DNA from: Cepaea nemoralis
Lineage: Eukaryota; Mollusca; Gastropoda; Stylommatophora; Helicidae
NCBI GenBank assembly: GCA_014155875.1
Contig: JACEFZ010004196.1
Location: forward strand, 1,277,001 to 1,341,000
Reading direction: 5' to 3'
Length of the DNA: 64,000 nucleotides
In this document: positions 28,850 to 40,098 of the stretch, piece by piece
Layout of the letters: each line of letters begins with the position of its first letter
How positions within the stretch are numbered: the stretch's first letter is position 1
Notes under the pieces: model-generated
Told to the model about the DNA's origin: nothing
Seen by the model: the letters and a program-made list of their open reading frames with translations, nothing else
The model's database searches: none
Made by a program: the position numbers and the translations under genes

Positions 28850-31200
28850 GAATGGTGAGTGAATGATTAAAAAGATCACATATGGTCAAAAGACCAATGG
28901 AAAATCCCTTACGTAAAGAATAGTGAAAGTATAAATGTTTGTTTTATTTGTTTCAAAATGATGGTTTCAACCCTTATAGATAAGGGGAAAAATAAAAAAG
29001 GAGAAAAGAAGATCAACTCCTCCCATTCCAAATTACTATTTATGGAATGTTTGCTTTAAATGCACTTGTTGTGCTATACTACCACCACCACTACTAAGAT
29101 TATCACTTTAGTAAATAAAATCACATATCTGTTATACTATTATTATTATCATTATTGTTATTATTATTAATTTTACTATTTTTATTATCATTATTATTAC
29201 TATCATTATCTTACCCTTATTATCTTTAGTACCATTAATTTTATAAGTATTAAGGATATCATCATTATTAATTTACAACTTCATCTCCCATGTTTCCCCC
29301 CCCCCCCCCCCCTTTTGTTAAAGGTTTGCTGCTTTTGCTACTACCCCCACTAGTTGTTTCCAACATTTGTCCAGCATGTACCATTATTAAGAGTCGTCAT
29401 GTCCCTTTCTCTTTGTCACCCCCTTTGAATCATGTGAGTGAGTGTTGAATAAATGAATACAAAATCACAAATGGTTACCAAACCAAGGATACTGTAAAAA
29501 CTTGTGTTAATACAAATGCTTGGTACATTTTTATTAAAAAACAAAAGAAAGAGAGAGCAAAGAGGAAAATATGAATGAACCCCTACATTTAGGAAAAAAA
29601 ACAAGGAGGAAAATATAACCCACTCCTTTACTCCAAGTATTACTAAAAACTGCAGTTTGCATGTGTATGTACCTGCTAGGCTATGTTAACACCATTCCAA
29701 AGAAAATCATCCTAGCAAATGGAATCAAATATTGTAAAAATGTTGTCATTTTCATAACTATTATTACCATTGCTGTTTTTTATAATTGCTGTTATTACCC
29801 TCAGTATGTCTCTTCTTGTCATTATTATTATTGTCATCATTAGTCTCATCTCTCATCTCATCATGTTCCTCTTGTACCTTGCGGTGTCGAGGTGAAGTAT
29901 AAACTTCGTGAGAGTGCCCGGTTATGGGCTTCGTATATCGACATTCCCATGGATTCTGTTATTCCCTCCGTCCAACGTTTACGTGGTCGGCCTCTTCCTC
30001 TGTTTCCATCTGGTCTGTACATCATTGCTTGTTGTGGCATGCTGTTGACTGGTAGCCTACTTGCATGGCCAAACCATTTGACTTGCTTTCTAATAAAATC
30101 TAGAGCAGTTTTAACCCCCACTTTAGTCTTGATTTCTTCATTTCTGATCTTATCTCTTCTTGATACGTTGAGTTAGTAATAAAACAAAAAAACCTTTCCC
30201 ATGTGCCCCCCTCCCCGCCCTCATGGTTGTTGTTGCCTTTGCTGGTACCCACACCGGTTTGGTTCAAATATTTATCCTGCCTTTACCATCATTGCCCAGA
30301 TAGTGGTGATAAGGGCATTGGTGGAGTGAAACAAATTGGTGAGAAGATGGCAAGGGAAACAAAAATGTAAAGATAGTAAAAATTTTGTGCTAATACTGAT
30401 GCTTGTTTACTTTTTACAAAAAGTAAAACAAAAAAAAAAAAAAAAAGAGGAAGGGAAAAAAATGAATGAACCCTTACAAATAAGACCCAAAAAAAATAAG
30501 CAAGGAGAAAAAGATAACCAACTCCTTTCACTTCTACTATTATTGAACATTGCATGTTGCAAGTATATGTAAAATTTAAAAAAAAAAATTTTTTTTTAAA
30601 TAAGCAAGGAGAAAAAAAGATAACCAACTCCTTTCTACACCTACTATATTATTGAACAGTGCAGGATGCAATTGTTATTGTATGTACCTGCCATATTTTA
30701 ACACCATTTCAAAGAAAATCATTTTAGCAAATGGAATCACATGTTTGGAAAATGTGATCATTATCATAACTAATTTTATCATTGTGTTTATTAGCATTGC
30801 TGTTATCACCCTTAGTAGTTTTATTCTTTGTCATTATTATTATAAGATGTGTTTCATGTAAACACCATTCCTAAGATAATCAATTTAGCACATGGAATCA
30901 CATGTTAAAACTATTATTATCATTGAGTCTATCACCCTAGCAGTGTTATTCCTTCTCATTATTATATTATTTATGTATTTGGTTGTTATTTGCATTATTA
31001 TCATTGTAATCACTATTAATATATATGGCTTTGTAAACACGTATACTGTCACATCCCCCTTTCCCACCTTTTTGATACTGTGATTGTTGTCTCTGCTGCC
31101 ACCCTCACCGTTAGGTTCTAAACAGTTTTTGCACCGCCATGTTTATCATCACCGATGATGGTACTTGGTAGGAGTTTTGGAGCTGACAGGAGATCGAGGC
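28850..31200. repeat. Degenerate AT-rich ~0.9-kb repeat units, about three copies
   Basis: Similar blocks recur: GAATGAACCC and AACTCCTTT modules near 29.0, 29.6 and 30.5-30.6 kb; CAAATGGAATCA modules near 29.72, 30.73 and 30.89 kb; and C-rich plus CTACCCCCAC-like blocks near 29.3, 30.2 and 31.05 kb. Contains (ATT)n/(ATC)n tracts and a C18 run at about 29,297. No host gene seen; the only coding remnant is the LINE fragment at 29.87 kb. Confidence 0.6.
29868..30170 (-). mobile_element. LINE fragment, RT C-terminal region
   Basis: The minus strand reads RRDKIRNEEIKTKVGVKTAL, then QVKWFGHASRL and NRGRGRPRKRW, the block that follows the RT domain in many APE-type LINEs. No active site present. 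Short remnant in the AT-rich repeats. Confidence 0.75.
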
Positions 31201-31482
31201 GGCAGGGGAAATAACAACAACGCACTACCATCACGCGTTTGTTTTAAAAGATTCCCTTACAACAATGTCAATGAAGAAATGTTCAAATGTATAAAATGTT
31301 GGAAAATTTTGCGCATATGTCACCTACACGTCCACATGCAACGCTTTGTAAAAACACGAACAATACATTTTGCAACGATTTTAACACTCAATAAGTTTTT
31401 TTTTTTTTTTAATGTGACATAATCTGTCTTCATTTTGTTAATTGTAGCCAATCTTCATTGTGCAGACGGCACCTATTTGATT

Positions 31483-31902
31483 TATTTATTTGGTTGTTTC
31501 GGGATTTGAGATTTAAATATTGAGCACAACCCACTACTGGCAACGCTGATCGTATTCTGGTATGAACCTAAGGCCTATCCTGTGGAAGTAGTGTCCTGTG
31601 CTTCAAAAAGGCTTAATAACTACGACCCATGGCGGTGGCTGATAAGGCCAATTCATGCTGTAAACGTTTGTCCACAGTGGATGCATGTGAAAACATGGTC
31701 ATTTCCACCATTATGCACCATCTTACGTCTCTCACGCTCTGTGTGTGCTTTATCTGCAATCATTTTCTCCCTTGTCTTTATTCCATTTCTGATAGCTTGC
31801 CCTCCATGCAACACGTTCAGCGGTGACGTGCTCCCAATGTGCATTATTAACACTAATTCCACGTTGACGTGGATAGGCCTTAGGTTCATACCAGAATACG
31901 AT
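31483..31902 (-). mobile_element. Truncated LINE 3' end with 13-bp duplication and internal inverted repeat
   Basis: Bases 31,597-31,850 match the 3' end of the 58-61 kb LINE, including the C-terminal finger (antisense HVFTCIHCGQTF). A 13-bp direct repeat CACCTATTTGATT flanks the unit at 31,470-31,482 and 31,903-31,915. A perfect 33-bp inverted repeat brackets the LINE part at 31,548-31,580 and 31,871-31,903. Long ORFs here are antisense. Confidence 0.75.
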
Positions 31903-31915
31903 CACCTATTTGATT

Positions 31916-32259
31916 GATTGATAATTCAGCCGAGGCTTTGTGCAATGGCGTGGCATAACGGCATCCCTGGTGCCCACCATGGGTTGTAGTTATGCCTCTT
32001 TTTTGTTTAAAGCACAATATAACAAACTATCGTCTGTCCAGACGACCAGGTCCCAGTAAAGATCTTTCTTAATATTTTCCATCAGTATGTTATTTATGTA
32101 TGATGTTAGGAGATGTCAAGATCAGCTATTTTTACCCTTTCACAAGACGTTTCCCAGCTGTGTACGTGTGTATCCATGGATTTTGCCTTTAAGCAGCCTT
32201 AAAATGACATTTGTCCTGTGTTTACTGACCTAGATTGAGACTATGGGTTTTAGAACTCA
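31916..32259. other. No gene seen
   Basis: Unique-looking AT-rich sequence between a LINE fragment and a SINE. Nothing recognised. Confidence 0.5.
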
Positions 32260-32512
32260 AGCGTAGTCCATACACATAACCTCCTGTAGTGCTGGGCCGA
32301 ATTTTGTGTGTGGATTGCTTTCCCTATTAGCAGTGTTCCTCGTCATCAGGCGAACCCACTTTGACTTCAGAGCTACTTGTAATTTACGTCCCCAAGTCAA
32401 GGATGATATGTCAACAATTTAGTACAACTGTCCGGTATAGGGGCTGAACCCGCTACCTCGGCTTCAGCACACCGGATGCATTCTTATCCATTCAGCCATG
32501 CTGACCTATCTA
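32260..32512 (-). mobile_element. tRNA-derived SINE, family C
   Basis: The minus strand has an A box-like TGGCTGAATGG (32,488-32,498) and a B box-like GGTTCAGCCCC (32,440-32,450), then a body with GTTGACATATCATCCTTGAC and GTAAATTACAAGTA. The same body recurs at about 47,955-48,107. Degenerate. Confidence 0.7.
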
Positions 32513-33794
32513 TGGAAGATTTGAACCCTTATCCATAACAATGCCAGTGAACTACTTCTGACACTCATCAACAGTAAGATCAAATGAACACAGAAACCAC
32601 AAACAACAGATTGCACAGTTTATTGCCTGACATATTTCACTGCATCCTGTCAGGTGGATACTGCAGTAAAATATCATATTGAGTGAATAGATGAATTATA
32701 TTTTAGCTGATATATTCACGCATAATCAATGATACTGTCCGAAGTCGGAGCATTTGTTATCCCCATGGTAATCCAGTCACAATAAAATATTTCTGTCTGC
32801 ATAACCCTGATTGTAGATCTCTAACTGCTAAGGCCTCAGAGTATTTGATTAATCATTTCTTGTTCGTCAAATACAGCAGGTGAAATGCCTTTTCTTTGTT
32901 AACTTCATGGCCATAATGTAGCAGTTGTAAACAGATAGCCAAGATTAGACTTTTATAGCTTGTCGACTGCATAGTTTCCAGAAGACCGATTAACTCTTTT
33001 TTTCCACCCATATCGGTATATGTTCAGTTACTGGATTTGCTAATTGTCATTCCATTCTACCTATGTAAGTTGCTTGGCACTCATACTGTAACAGATCATA
33101 TTTCTTTACAAATGGAGTAGACACAAGCCTATTGGGGTGGCTGTATATATTTGGTTTACGGCTGTTTTAAGTTTATTGTGTATTCATTTCATTACATCAT
33201 CCCCTCAACAGGTGAGCTGAAGAAACACCTGAAGTTTGGGGACCGATGATTCTACAGGAGTAAGTTTAGGTGGCTGGCAGTGACACTTGATGAAGCTGGC
33301 TGGATATCCATTAGACTGCAGGGTCTGGTTAAGAGTGTCCATTTCTTCTGCAATATGCACCTGATGGTATGCAGCAAAATATGCCACGTAATAAATTGTG
33401 TAACCAATTGTTTGTGACTTTTGTGTTTAAATTCAAAAAGGGAATATATATTTTTGAAGCCTTTAAAGCCAACAAAGACACCTCAACTGAACTGCTGCAT
33501 AAATTATTTAGCAGTCTGGGGAGGGGGAGAGGAGAGCTGAAGAAATACCAGCAGCTGGAGAGAAGGATATCTGGTGAAGTTGTCTAACACCTAAGAAAGT
33601 GGTCTTGAAGGAGTATTAAAATTATAGTGGAATAATGTTACTGTCTGTGACTTGGGAAATATTAAGCAGCATCTTTCTGGGGAGATTAAGAGATGCCACT
33701 GGCAAACAGCTAAGGAATGACTAGGCAGGCTTCTGACCAAACAGATCCTAAACTGATCAGATAGTCACATTATGTATAAACCAGTATAATCTTG
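32513..33794. other. No gene seen
   Basis: About 1.3 kb without a supported gene or recognised repeat. The short ORFs have no recognisable motif. Confidence 0.5.
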
Positions 33795-33995
33795 TGAGTA
33801 ATGTAACCTGCGCGAGAATCAGTAGCGGTTCTTGCCATGTTGGTAACTTACGGGATATGTGAGCCGGTCGCTCAGAAAGCAATGGCAAACTACTGAGCAT
33901 AATCTTGCCTAGTACATCAACAGCAGCTGAAAAATGCTGATGTTGACTGCAACATCCTGTAAGGGATAAGCTCACCAAAAAAAACAGCAAATAAA
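33795..33995 (+). mobile_element. SINE, family B, 3' body
   Basis: Contains the family core CAGAAAGCAATGGCAAACTA, then GAGCATAATCTTGCC, GATGTTGACTG and TCCTGTAAGGGATA, ending in an A-rich tail. The tRNA-like head is poorly preserved. Confidence 0.75.
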
Positions 33996-33997
33996 AA

Positions 33998-34230
33998 CCA
34001 GATCTCCCTTAGTGAAACCTCACTTCAAGTGGTGGAGATATTAAGATGACACGAAGCAAATAACCAGATCTCCCTTAGTGAAACCTCACTTCAAGTGGTG
34101 GAGATATTAAGGTGACACCAAGCAAATAACCAGACCTCCCTTGGTGAAACCTCACTTCAAGTGGTGGAGATATTAAGGTGACACCAAGCAAATAACCAGA
34201 CCTCCCTTAGTGAAACCTCACTTCAAGAGG
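33998..34230. repeat. 66-bp minisatellite, about 3.5 copies
   Basis: Units start CCAGATCTCCCTTAGTGAAA at 33,998, 34,064, 34,130 and 34,196, an exact 66-bp spacing. Directly follows the A-rich tail of a SINE. Confidence 0.95.
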
Positions 34231-34790
34231 TGGAATCGTACACCAGTCTGGGTGGTATCATCTCTCAGGGATGAGAAAACAACTGATAGAGATATTAAAC
34301 TAAGAATACAAACAGCAAGAAGAGCTTTCACAGCACTATGCAATTTGTGGGAGTCAAAGGAAATTAAACTAGCCATAAAACTAGCCGGCTCCGTGGCGAA
34401 TGGGTTACAGACACAGTTCATAATCCTGTATACCATGTTCGAAATAGAGCTGAGGACGACTTGGCAGCAGACCGTCTTGCAATGGTTTTTATAAAATGGC
34501 ATGAGTGCCACTGTTCAGAAAGCAATGGCAAACTACTGAACATAAACTTGCCAGGAAATCACGAACAGCCAAAAAATGCTGGGTTTGACTGTGAAGTCCT
34601 GTAAAGGATATGCAACTTACTTAAACTTAGAATACTGAACTCCATTGTTATGACTGAATGGATCAGAAACATGGAGAACATCTAACAGAATTACTAATAA
34701 ATTACAAATATTCATCAATAAGTGCCTGCGTACAATAGTGGGACTGAAATGGTGTGGCAAGATCACACATGAAGAGCTCATAGACAAATA
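34221..34790 (+). mobile_element. LINE fragment (RT C-terminal region) split by a SINE
   Basis: 34,250-34,380 encodes RDIKLRIQTARRAFTALCN and SKEIKLAIKL. After the SINE, 34,650-34,790 continues with GSETWRTSNRITNKLQIF and CLRTIVGLKWCGKITHEEL. The two halves are consecutive parts of the post-RT region of one LINE. Remnant only. Confidence 0.75.
34381..34625 (+). mobile_element. tRNA-derived SINE, family B, with head
   Basis: The head GCCGGCTCCGTGGCGAATGG is tRNA-like (A box region) and ATGTTCGAAAT fits a B box; the body carries the core GCAATGGCAAACTACTG and ends TCCTGTAAAGGATATGC. Inserted in a LINE fragment, with a short AAACT duplication at most. Confidence 0.8.
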
Positions 34791-34799
34791 AAAACACAG

Positions 34800-34984
34800 A
34801 GGAGAGAATTAAAGATATATGCACCACAAACAAGTTTCTCTCTGGTATGTGTTCTCTTCTGTGTCTTCAGCTTGCAAGTTTCAGTGAAAGATGCACTACA
34901 AACACCACACTTGTAAGGTTTCTCTCTGGTATGTGTTCTCTTCTGTGTCTTCAGCTTGCAAGTTTCAGTGAAAGATGCACTAAA
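34800..34984 (-). pseudogene. Decayed zinc fingers beyond the stop of the C2H2 gene
   Basis: In the same frame as the finger gene and directly after its TAA, two more finger-like units follow ([17 protein letters not shown], twice, with a linker TREK). They lack proper first Cys pairs or His residues. Two near-identical repeats of about 84 bp. Confidence 0.75.
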
Positions 34985-37231
34985 TTAATCACACTTGTAA
35001 AGTTTCACTCCTGAGTGTTTCCTCTTGTGAAACTTCAGGTTGCCAGCTTGAGTGAAGTATACACATTTCTCCCCTCTATGTGTTCTTTTGTGTTTCTTTA
35101 GACAGCCTGCATGACTAAACGATGCACCACAATCATCACACATGTAAGGTTTCTCTCTTGTATGTCTCTTCAAGTGTATCTTCAGCTTGCCAGCTTCTAT
35201 AAAAGATGCACCACAATCATCACACATGTAAGGTTTCTCTCTTGTATGTCTCTTCAAGTGTATCTTCAGCTTGCCAGCTTCTATAAAAGATGCACCACAA
35301 TCATCACACATGTAAGGTTTCTCTCTTGTATGACTCTTCAAGTGTATCTTCAGCTTGCCAGCTTCTATAAAAGATGCACCACAATCAACACACATGTAAG
35401 GTTTCTCTCTTGTATGACTCTTCAAGTGTATCTTCAGCTTGCCAGCTTCTATAAAAGATGCACCACAATCATCACACATGTAAGTTTTCTCTCTTGTATG
35501 TCTCTTCAAGTGTATCTTCAGCTTGTCAGCTTCTATAAAATATGTACCACAAATATCACATTTGTAAGGTTTCTCTCCAGTATGTCTGCACATGTGTTTC
35601 AGACTGCCAGGTTGAGTAAAATATGCACCACAATCATCACACATATAAGGTTTCTCTCCTGTATGTGTTCTCTTGTGTCTCCTCAGATTACCTGCTTCAC
35701 TAAAAGAAGCACCACAATCATCACACTTGTAAGGTTTCTCTCCTGTATGTGTTCTCTTGTGTCTCCTCAGATTACCTGCTGAACTAAAAGAAGCACCACA
35801 ATCATCACACTTGTAAGGTTTCTTTCCTGTATGTATTCTCTTGTGTGTGTTCAGTTGACCTTTTTGACTAAACGATTTACCACAATCATCACACTTGTAA
35901 GGTTTCTCTCCTGTATGTATTCTCTTGTGTGCTTTCAGTTGCCCTGCTTGACAAAAAGATGCACCACAACTATCACACTTGTAAGGTTTCTCTCCTGTAT
36001 GTATTCTCTTGTGTGCTTTCAGGTGACCTGTATAAGAAAAAGACGCACCACAACCATCACACTTGTAAGGTTTCACTCCTGTGTGTGTTTTCTTATGTTG
36101 CCTTAGATTACCTGCTTCACTAAAAGAAGCACCACAATCATCACACATGTAAGGTTTCTCTCCTGTATGTGTTCTCATGTGTATTTTCAGTTGACCTGTT
36201 TGACTAAAAGAAGCACCACAATCATCACACTTGTAAGGTTTCTCTCCAGTATGTATTTTCTTGTGTGTTTTCAGATGCCCTGTTTGACAAAAAGATGCAC
36301 CACAATCATCACACTTGTAAGGTTTCTCTCCTGTATGTGTTCTCTTGTGTGTTTTCAGCTGACCCGTATTAGTAAAAGATGCACCACAATTATCACACTT
36401 GAAAGGTTTCTCTCCTGTGTGTGTTTTCTTGTGTTGCCTTAGATTACCTGCTTTACTAAAAGAAGCACCACAATCATCACACATGTAAGGTTTCTCTCCT
36501 GTATGTGTTCTCTTGTGTCCCCTCAGATTACCTGCTTCACTAAAAGAAGCACCACAATCATCACACTTGTAAGGTTTCTCTCCTGTATGTGTTCTCTTGT
36601 GTCCCCTCAGATTACCTGCTTTACTAAAAGAAGCACCACAATCATCACATTTGTAAGGTTTCTCTCCTGTATGTGTTCTCTTGTGAATTTTCAGTTGACC
36701 TGTTTTACTAAAAGATGTGCCACAATCATCACACTTGAAAGGTCTCTCTCCTGTATGTCTGTGCATATGGTGTTTCAGACTGCCAGCGTGAGTAAGATAT
36801 GCACCACAATCATCACACTTGTAAGGTTTCTCTCTTGTATGTGTTCTCTTGCATGTTTTCAACTGACCTGTTTGACTAAAAGATGTGCCATAATCATCAC
36901 ACTTGTAAGGTGTCTCTCCTGTATGTTGACTAATGTGTATTTTCAAACTATCAATTACAGTAAAAGATGCACCACAATCATCGCACTTGAAAGGTTTCCC
37001 TTCTGTACAGCTTCTCTTCTGTCTTTTTATACAGAGGCCTACACTGATAGTTGAATCACAAACATCAGACATGTATAGTTTGTCTCCTTGCTGCATTCCC
37101 ACAGTGTTTTGTAACTGGTAATCCTCACTAGCCAATAAATGTTTTGTGTTGACTCCAAACATGGGAGATACATTCTCCAAAATGTGGCAGTTCACAGGCT
37201 CCTGCAATGCCTCATAACTATTCTGAATCAT
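34985..37231 (-). CDS. C2H2 zinc-finger protein with about 23 tandem fingers
   Basis: 748 codons from the ATG at 37,229-37,231. An acidic/polar N-terminus of about 85 residues with no KRAB, BTB or SCAN signature is followed by fingers of the YKCDDCGASF-x-GxLKxH type joined by TGEKPY or TREKPY linkers. The second finger (second Cys to Tyr, first His to Cys) and the seventeenth (one residue short) are degenerate; the last ends at LYKCD then TAA. Late fingers (19-22) are nearly identical, showing recent amplification. Known: such proteins bind DNA in the nucleus, often as repressors of mobile elements. The frame continues on both sides past stop codons, so the gene may be truncated. Confidence 0.85.
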   Translation of the reverse strand: MIQNSYEALQEPVNCHILENVSPMFGVNTKHLLASEDYQLQNTVGMQQGDKLYMSDVCDSTISVGLCIKRQKRSCTEGKPFKCDDCGASFTVIDSLKIHISQHTGETPYKCDDYGTSFSQTGQLKTCKRTHTREKPYKCDDCGAYLTHAGSLKHHMHRHTGERPFKCDDCGTSFSKTGQLKIHKRTHTGEKPYKCDDCGASFSKAGNLRGHKRTHTGEKPYKCDDCGASFSEAGNLRGHKRTHTGEKPYMCDDCGASFSKAGNLRQHKKTHTGEKPFKCDNCGASFTNTGQLKTHKRTHTGEKPYKCDDCGASFCQTGHLKTHKKIHTGEKPYKCDDCGASFSQTGQLKIHMRTHTGEKPYMCDDCGASFSEAGNLRQHKKTHTGVKPYKCDGCGASFSYTGHLKAHKRIHTGEKPYKCDSCGASFCQAGQLKAHKRIHTGEKPYKCDDCGKSFSQKGQLNTHKRIHTGKKPYKCDDCGASFSSAGNLRRHKRTHTGEKPYKCDDCGASFSEAGNLRRHKRTHTGEKPYMCDDCGAYFTQPGSLKHMCRHTGEKPYKCDICGTYFIEADKLKIHLKRHTREKTYMCDDCGASFIEAGKLKIHLKSHTREKPYMCVDCGASFIEAGKLKIHLKSHTREKPYMCDDCGASFIEAGKLKIHLKRHTREKPYMCDDCGASFIEAGKLKIHLKRHTREKPYMCDDCGASFSHAGCLKKHKRTHRGEKCVYFTQAGNLKFHKRKHSGVKLYKCD

Positions 37232-37449
37232 GCTTGATTCTGTGTGTCAGTACCCAGTCATTTCATGATCACTGCTACAATCTGCCATGTATACCATGTT
37301 GTAAAAACTTTGGTGTCTGTTCTCACACTCTGCATTTGAAAGTTCTGGTTTCACAAACTTAAAGTCTATGTTACCATACATTGTATTCTCCATTTGTGAA
37401 AGTTCTTGCATGGGGAGGGAAGGGACACGCTGAGAACAGGTTCGTATTT
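37232..37449 (-). other. Upstream part of zinc-finger exon with splice acceptor and in-frame TGA
   Basis: On the minus strand a pyrimidine-rich tract ending TTTCAG at 37,450 is a credible splice acceptor. The exon then reads IRTCSQRVPSLPMQELSQME, and MADCSSDHEMTGY before a TGA at 37,247-37,249, which is in the same frame as the finger ORF 15 bases later. Either the finger ORF uses its own ATG (37,231) behind a short upstream ORF, or the gene carries a nonsense mutation. Confidence 0.65.
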
Positions 37450-37589
37450 CTGAAACACACAAACAGTAAATATGGGTTAACCACTTCATAGATATGCCTG
37501 GGATATAAACATGTGTAAATGTCATCTAACATATGAACATAGCATATGGTGTGTTCAGTTCTAGAAAAGGGTTTAAAAGGCTAGAGTGT

Positions 37590-37838
37590 TGACTTCATTG
37601 TACTAGGGGTTTTATCTCATATGGCTATCTCTTTCTGCAGGGTGACCTACCAAAAGCATCGCACAAAGCCCCTATCTCTTTCTGCAGGGTGACCTACCAA
37701 AAGCATCGCACAAAGCCGTAGCTTCAGCGACGACCCACAGGAGTCTCAGAGAAAATTGCACTTGTGAACCCAATGCTGCAGCCCGGAATCAAAGGCCACA
37801 GCCGTCGGTGCTTAAGGACTTCGCCACAGGGACTCCCA
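37590..37838 (-). mobile_element. tRNA-derived SINE, family A, old copy with 45-bp tandem duplication
   Basis: Matches the SINE at 40,820-41,080 (shared AGCATCGCACAAAGC, GCGACGACCCACA, CCGGAAT blocks). The segment CTATCTCTTTCTGCAGGGTG... is duplicated in tandem at about 37,624-37,714. The head lies at the right end. Confidence 0.75.
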
Positions 37839-38049
37839 ACAGTTAGAGCAGTGGTTCTCATCCTTTTTTGGCCCATATTTTTAGGACATCATTCCCCCCC
37901 CCCCCCCACCCCCCCCCCCCCACCCCCATATCACCATATTTTTAGAACGTCATTCCCCCCTTTCGTATTTCCTCCTTAAGAATGTCCCCCTGCCCTTACA
38001 CAGTATACGTAATCCATCCATGCAGGACTCCTGGCTGAGCAGCAAAGCT

Positions 38050-40089
38050 GATGAAATCCAGCTGACAGACATGATATGAAAAACTTCTACGACTCACTGA
38101 AAGTGGTCTATGGTCCTACATCACCAGGCATAGTTCCCCTCCTCAGTGCAGATGGGGGAACATTGATCACCGATAAGAAAGAAATCCTTCAACGCTGGGC
38201 AGAGCATTTCAGCAACATCTTAAATGCAACTTCCTTCTTCGATGATGAAACCATCAACTGCCTTCCTCAAGTTCCTACCAATGAGACACTTGATGACCTG
38301 CCAACCATAGTGGAAGTAAACAAAGCCATCCAGGAACTCTCCAGCGGCAAGGCACCTGGTCCTGACTCCACCCAAGCAGAGATATACAAGGCAGGTGGGC
38401 CGGTCCTAACAGAGCAGCTTCACCAAGTCTTTACAAACATATGGGTGAACGAGACCATGCCACAAGATTTCAAGGACGCGTCAATAGTCCACCTTTACAA
38501 ACGAAAAGGAAACCGCCAATCCTGTGACAACCACCGAGGCATCTCCTTGCTTTCAATTGCAGGGAAGATACTCGCCAGAATTCTTCTCAATCGCCTCACA
38601 GCCCATCTCGATCAAGGTCTTCTTCCAGAAAGTCAGTGTGGCTTCAGAAAAGAACGTGGAACTGTTGACATGATTTTCGCTGCAAGGCAGCTGCAAGAGA
38701 AATGTCAGGAACAGAACTGCGAAATGTTCTCCACTTTCATTGACCTTACCACGGCTTTTGATACAGTCAGCAGAGAAGGACTGTGGAAGATTATGGCAAA
38801 ATATGGCTGTCCACGAAAGTTTGTCCAAATAGTGCGGCTATTTCATGATGGCATGCAGGCAAGAGTACAGGAAAATGGCGAACTGTCTGAACCCTTTCCT
38901 GTCACCAATGGAGTGAAGCAAGGATGTGTCCTGGCACCAACACTGTTCAGCCTCATGTTTTCAGCCATGCTGATGAATGCTTTCGAGAACGACGACATTG
39001 GAATAAACATCAACTACCGTATGGATGGAAAGTTATTCAATCTCAGAAGGCTGACAGCTAAAACCAAAATTAACAGCGACACCGTCAGAGAGCTCCTGTT
39101 TGCTGATGATTGCGCTCTGTACGCCAACTCAGAGGCGGACATGCAACATAATGTTTCAGCTTTCTCACATGCCTGTGCCAACTTTGGGCTCAATATCAAC
39201 TTGGAGAAGACTGTAGTTATGTACCAGCCAGCTCCAGGGAATAATCACACTGTGCCGAATATCAAAGTGAATGATCATAGACTAAGTGTTGTGGACAAAT
39301 TCACCTATCTTGGCAGCACTGTGTCACAAGCTGCCACAATTGATGACGAAGTGAATGCAAGAATCTCCAAGGCCAGTGCGGCCTTTGGCAGACTGTACAA
39401 GAATGTATGGGACAGAACTGGAATAAGCCTGCAAACAAAGCTAAAAGTCTACAAAGCAGTTGTATTATCCACACTGCTATATGCCTGTGAAACCTGGACT
39501 GTTTATCAGCGACACGCTAGGAAATTAAACCACTTCCACACAGTCTGCCTAAGGAAGCTACTGAAGATTAAATGGCAAGACAAGATTCCAGACACTGAAG
39601 TCCTAGAAAGAGCATCCATGCCCAGTATCCACACTCTACTGATGAAGAATCAGATTCGCTGGGCTGGTCACTTGACTCTCATGCCAGATCACAGGCTCCC
39701 TAAACGAATTTTTTACAGCGAACTGAGTTGTGGTAAACGCTCCCAAGGTGGCCAGAGGAAACACTTTAAAGACACTGAAAATTTCACTGAAGGCTTTTGG
39801 AATTCATCATGACACCTGGGAGGCTGCAGCCAGAGACCGAAATTCGTGGCGTGCATCATTACGCAAGGGTGCAGTCATATGTGAGGTAACCAGGACTGCA
39901 AGAGCTGTGAAGAAAAGGCAGGACAGAAAAACCACCGCAGGAAATCCTCCTCCAGAAACGTCAAGCATTCCTTGCCCACATTGTCAAAGAACATTTCGAG
40001 CCAAAATAGGCCTTATCAGCCATCTTAGAACCCACGGCTCCATACCTTCAACCCCACTGGATGAAATGAATGGTCATCATCATTCTTGA
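38050..40089 (+). pseudogene. 5'-truncated LINE: RT and C-terminal zinc finger, one frameshift
   Basis: RT blocks: KAPGPDSTQAEIY, NHRGISLLSIAGKILARILL, FIDLTTAFDTVSREGLW, GVKQGCVLAPTLFSLM and the active site LLFADDCALYAN. Post-RT: FTYLGSTVS, LLYACETW, KIKWQDKIPDTEVLERA. A frame change near 39,780 leads to a C2H2-like finger CPHCQRTFRAKIGLISHLRTH at the end. Same clade as the 58-61 kb LINE but a different family. The endonuclease is missing. Lies inside the hAT-type element. Confidence 0.85.
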
Positions 40090-40098
40090 TGGACAAAC

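Noticed and set aside
33998..34230. CRISPR-like array
   Set aside because: The whole 66-bp unit repeats without variable spacers, in a metazoan context.
35111..37054. Antisense ORFs of 90-223 codons with repeated RCTTIITHVRFLSCM-type units
   Set aside because: They are the exact antisense of the zinc-finger array; the repeat period is that of the fingers.
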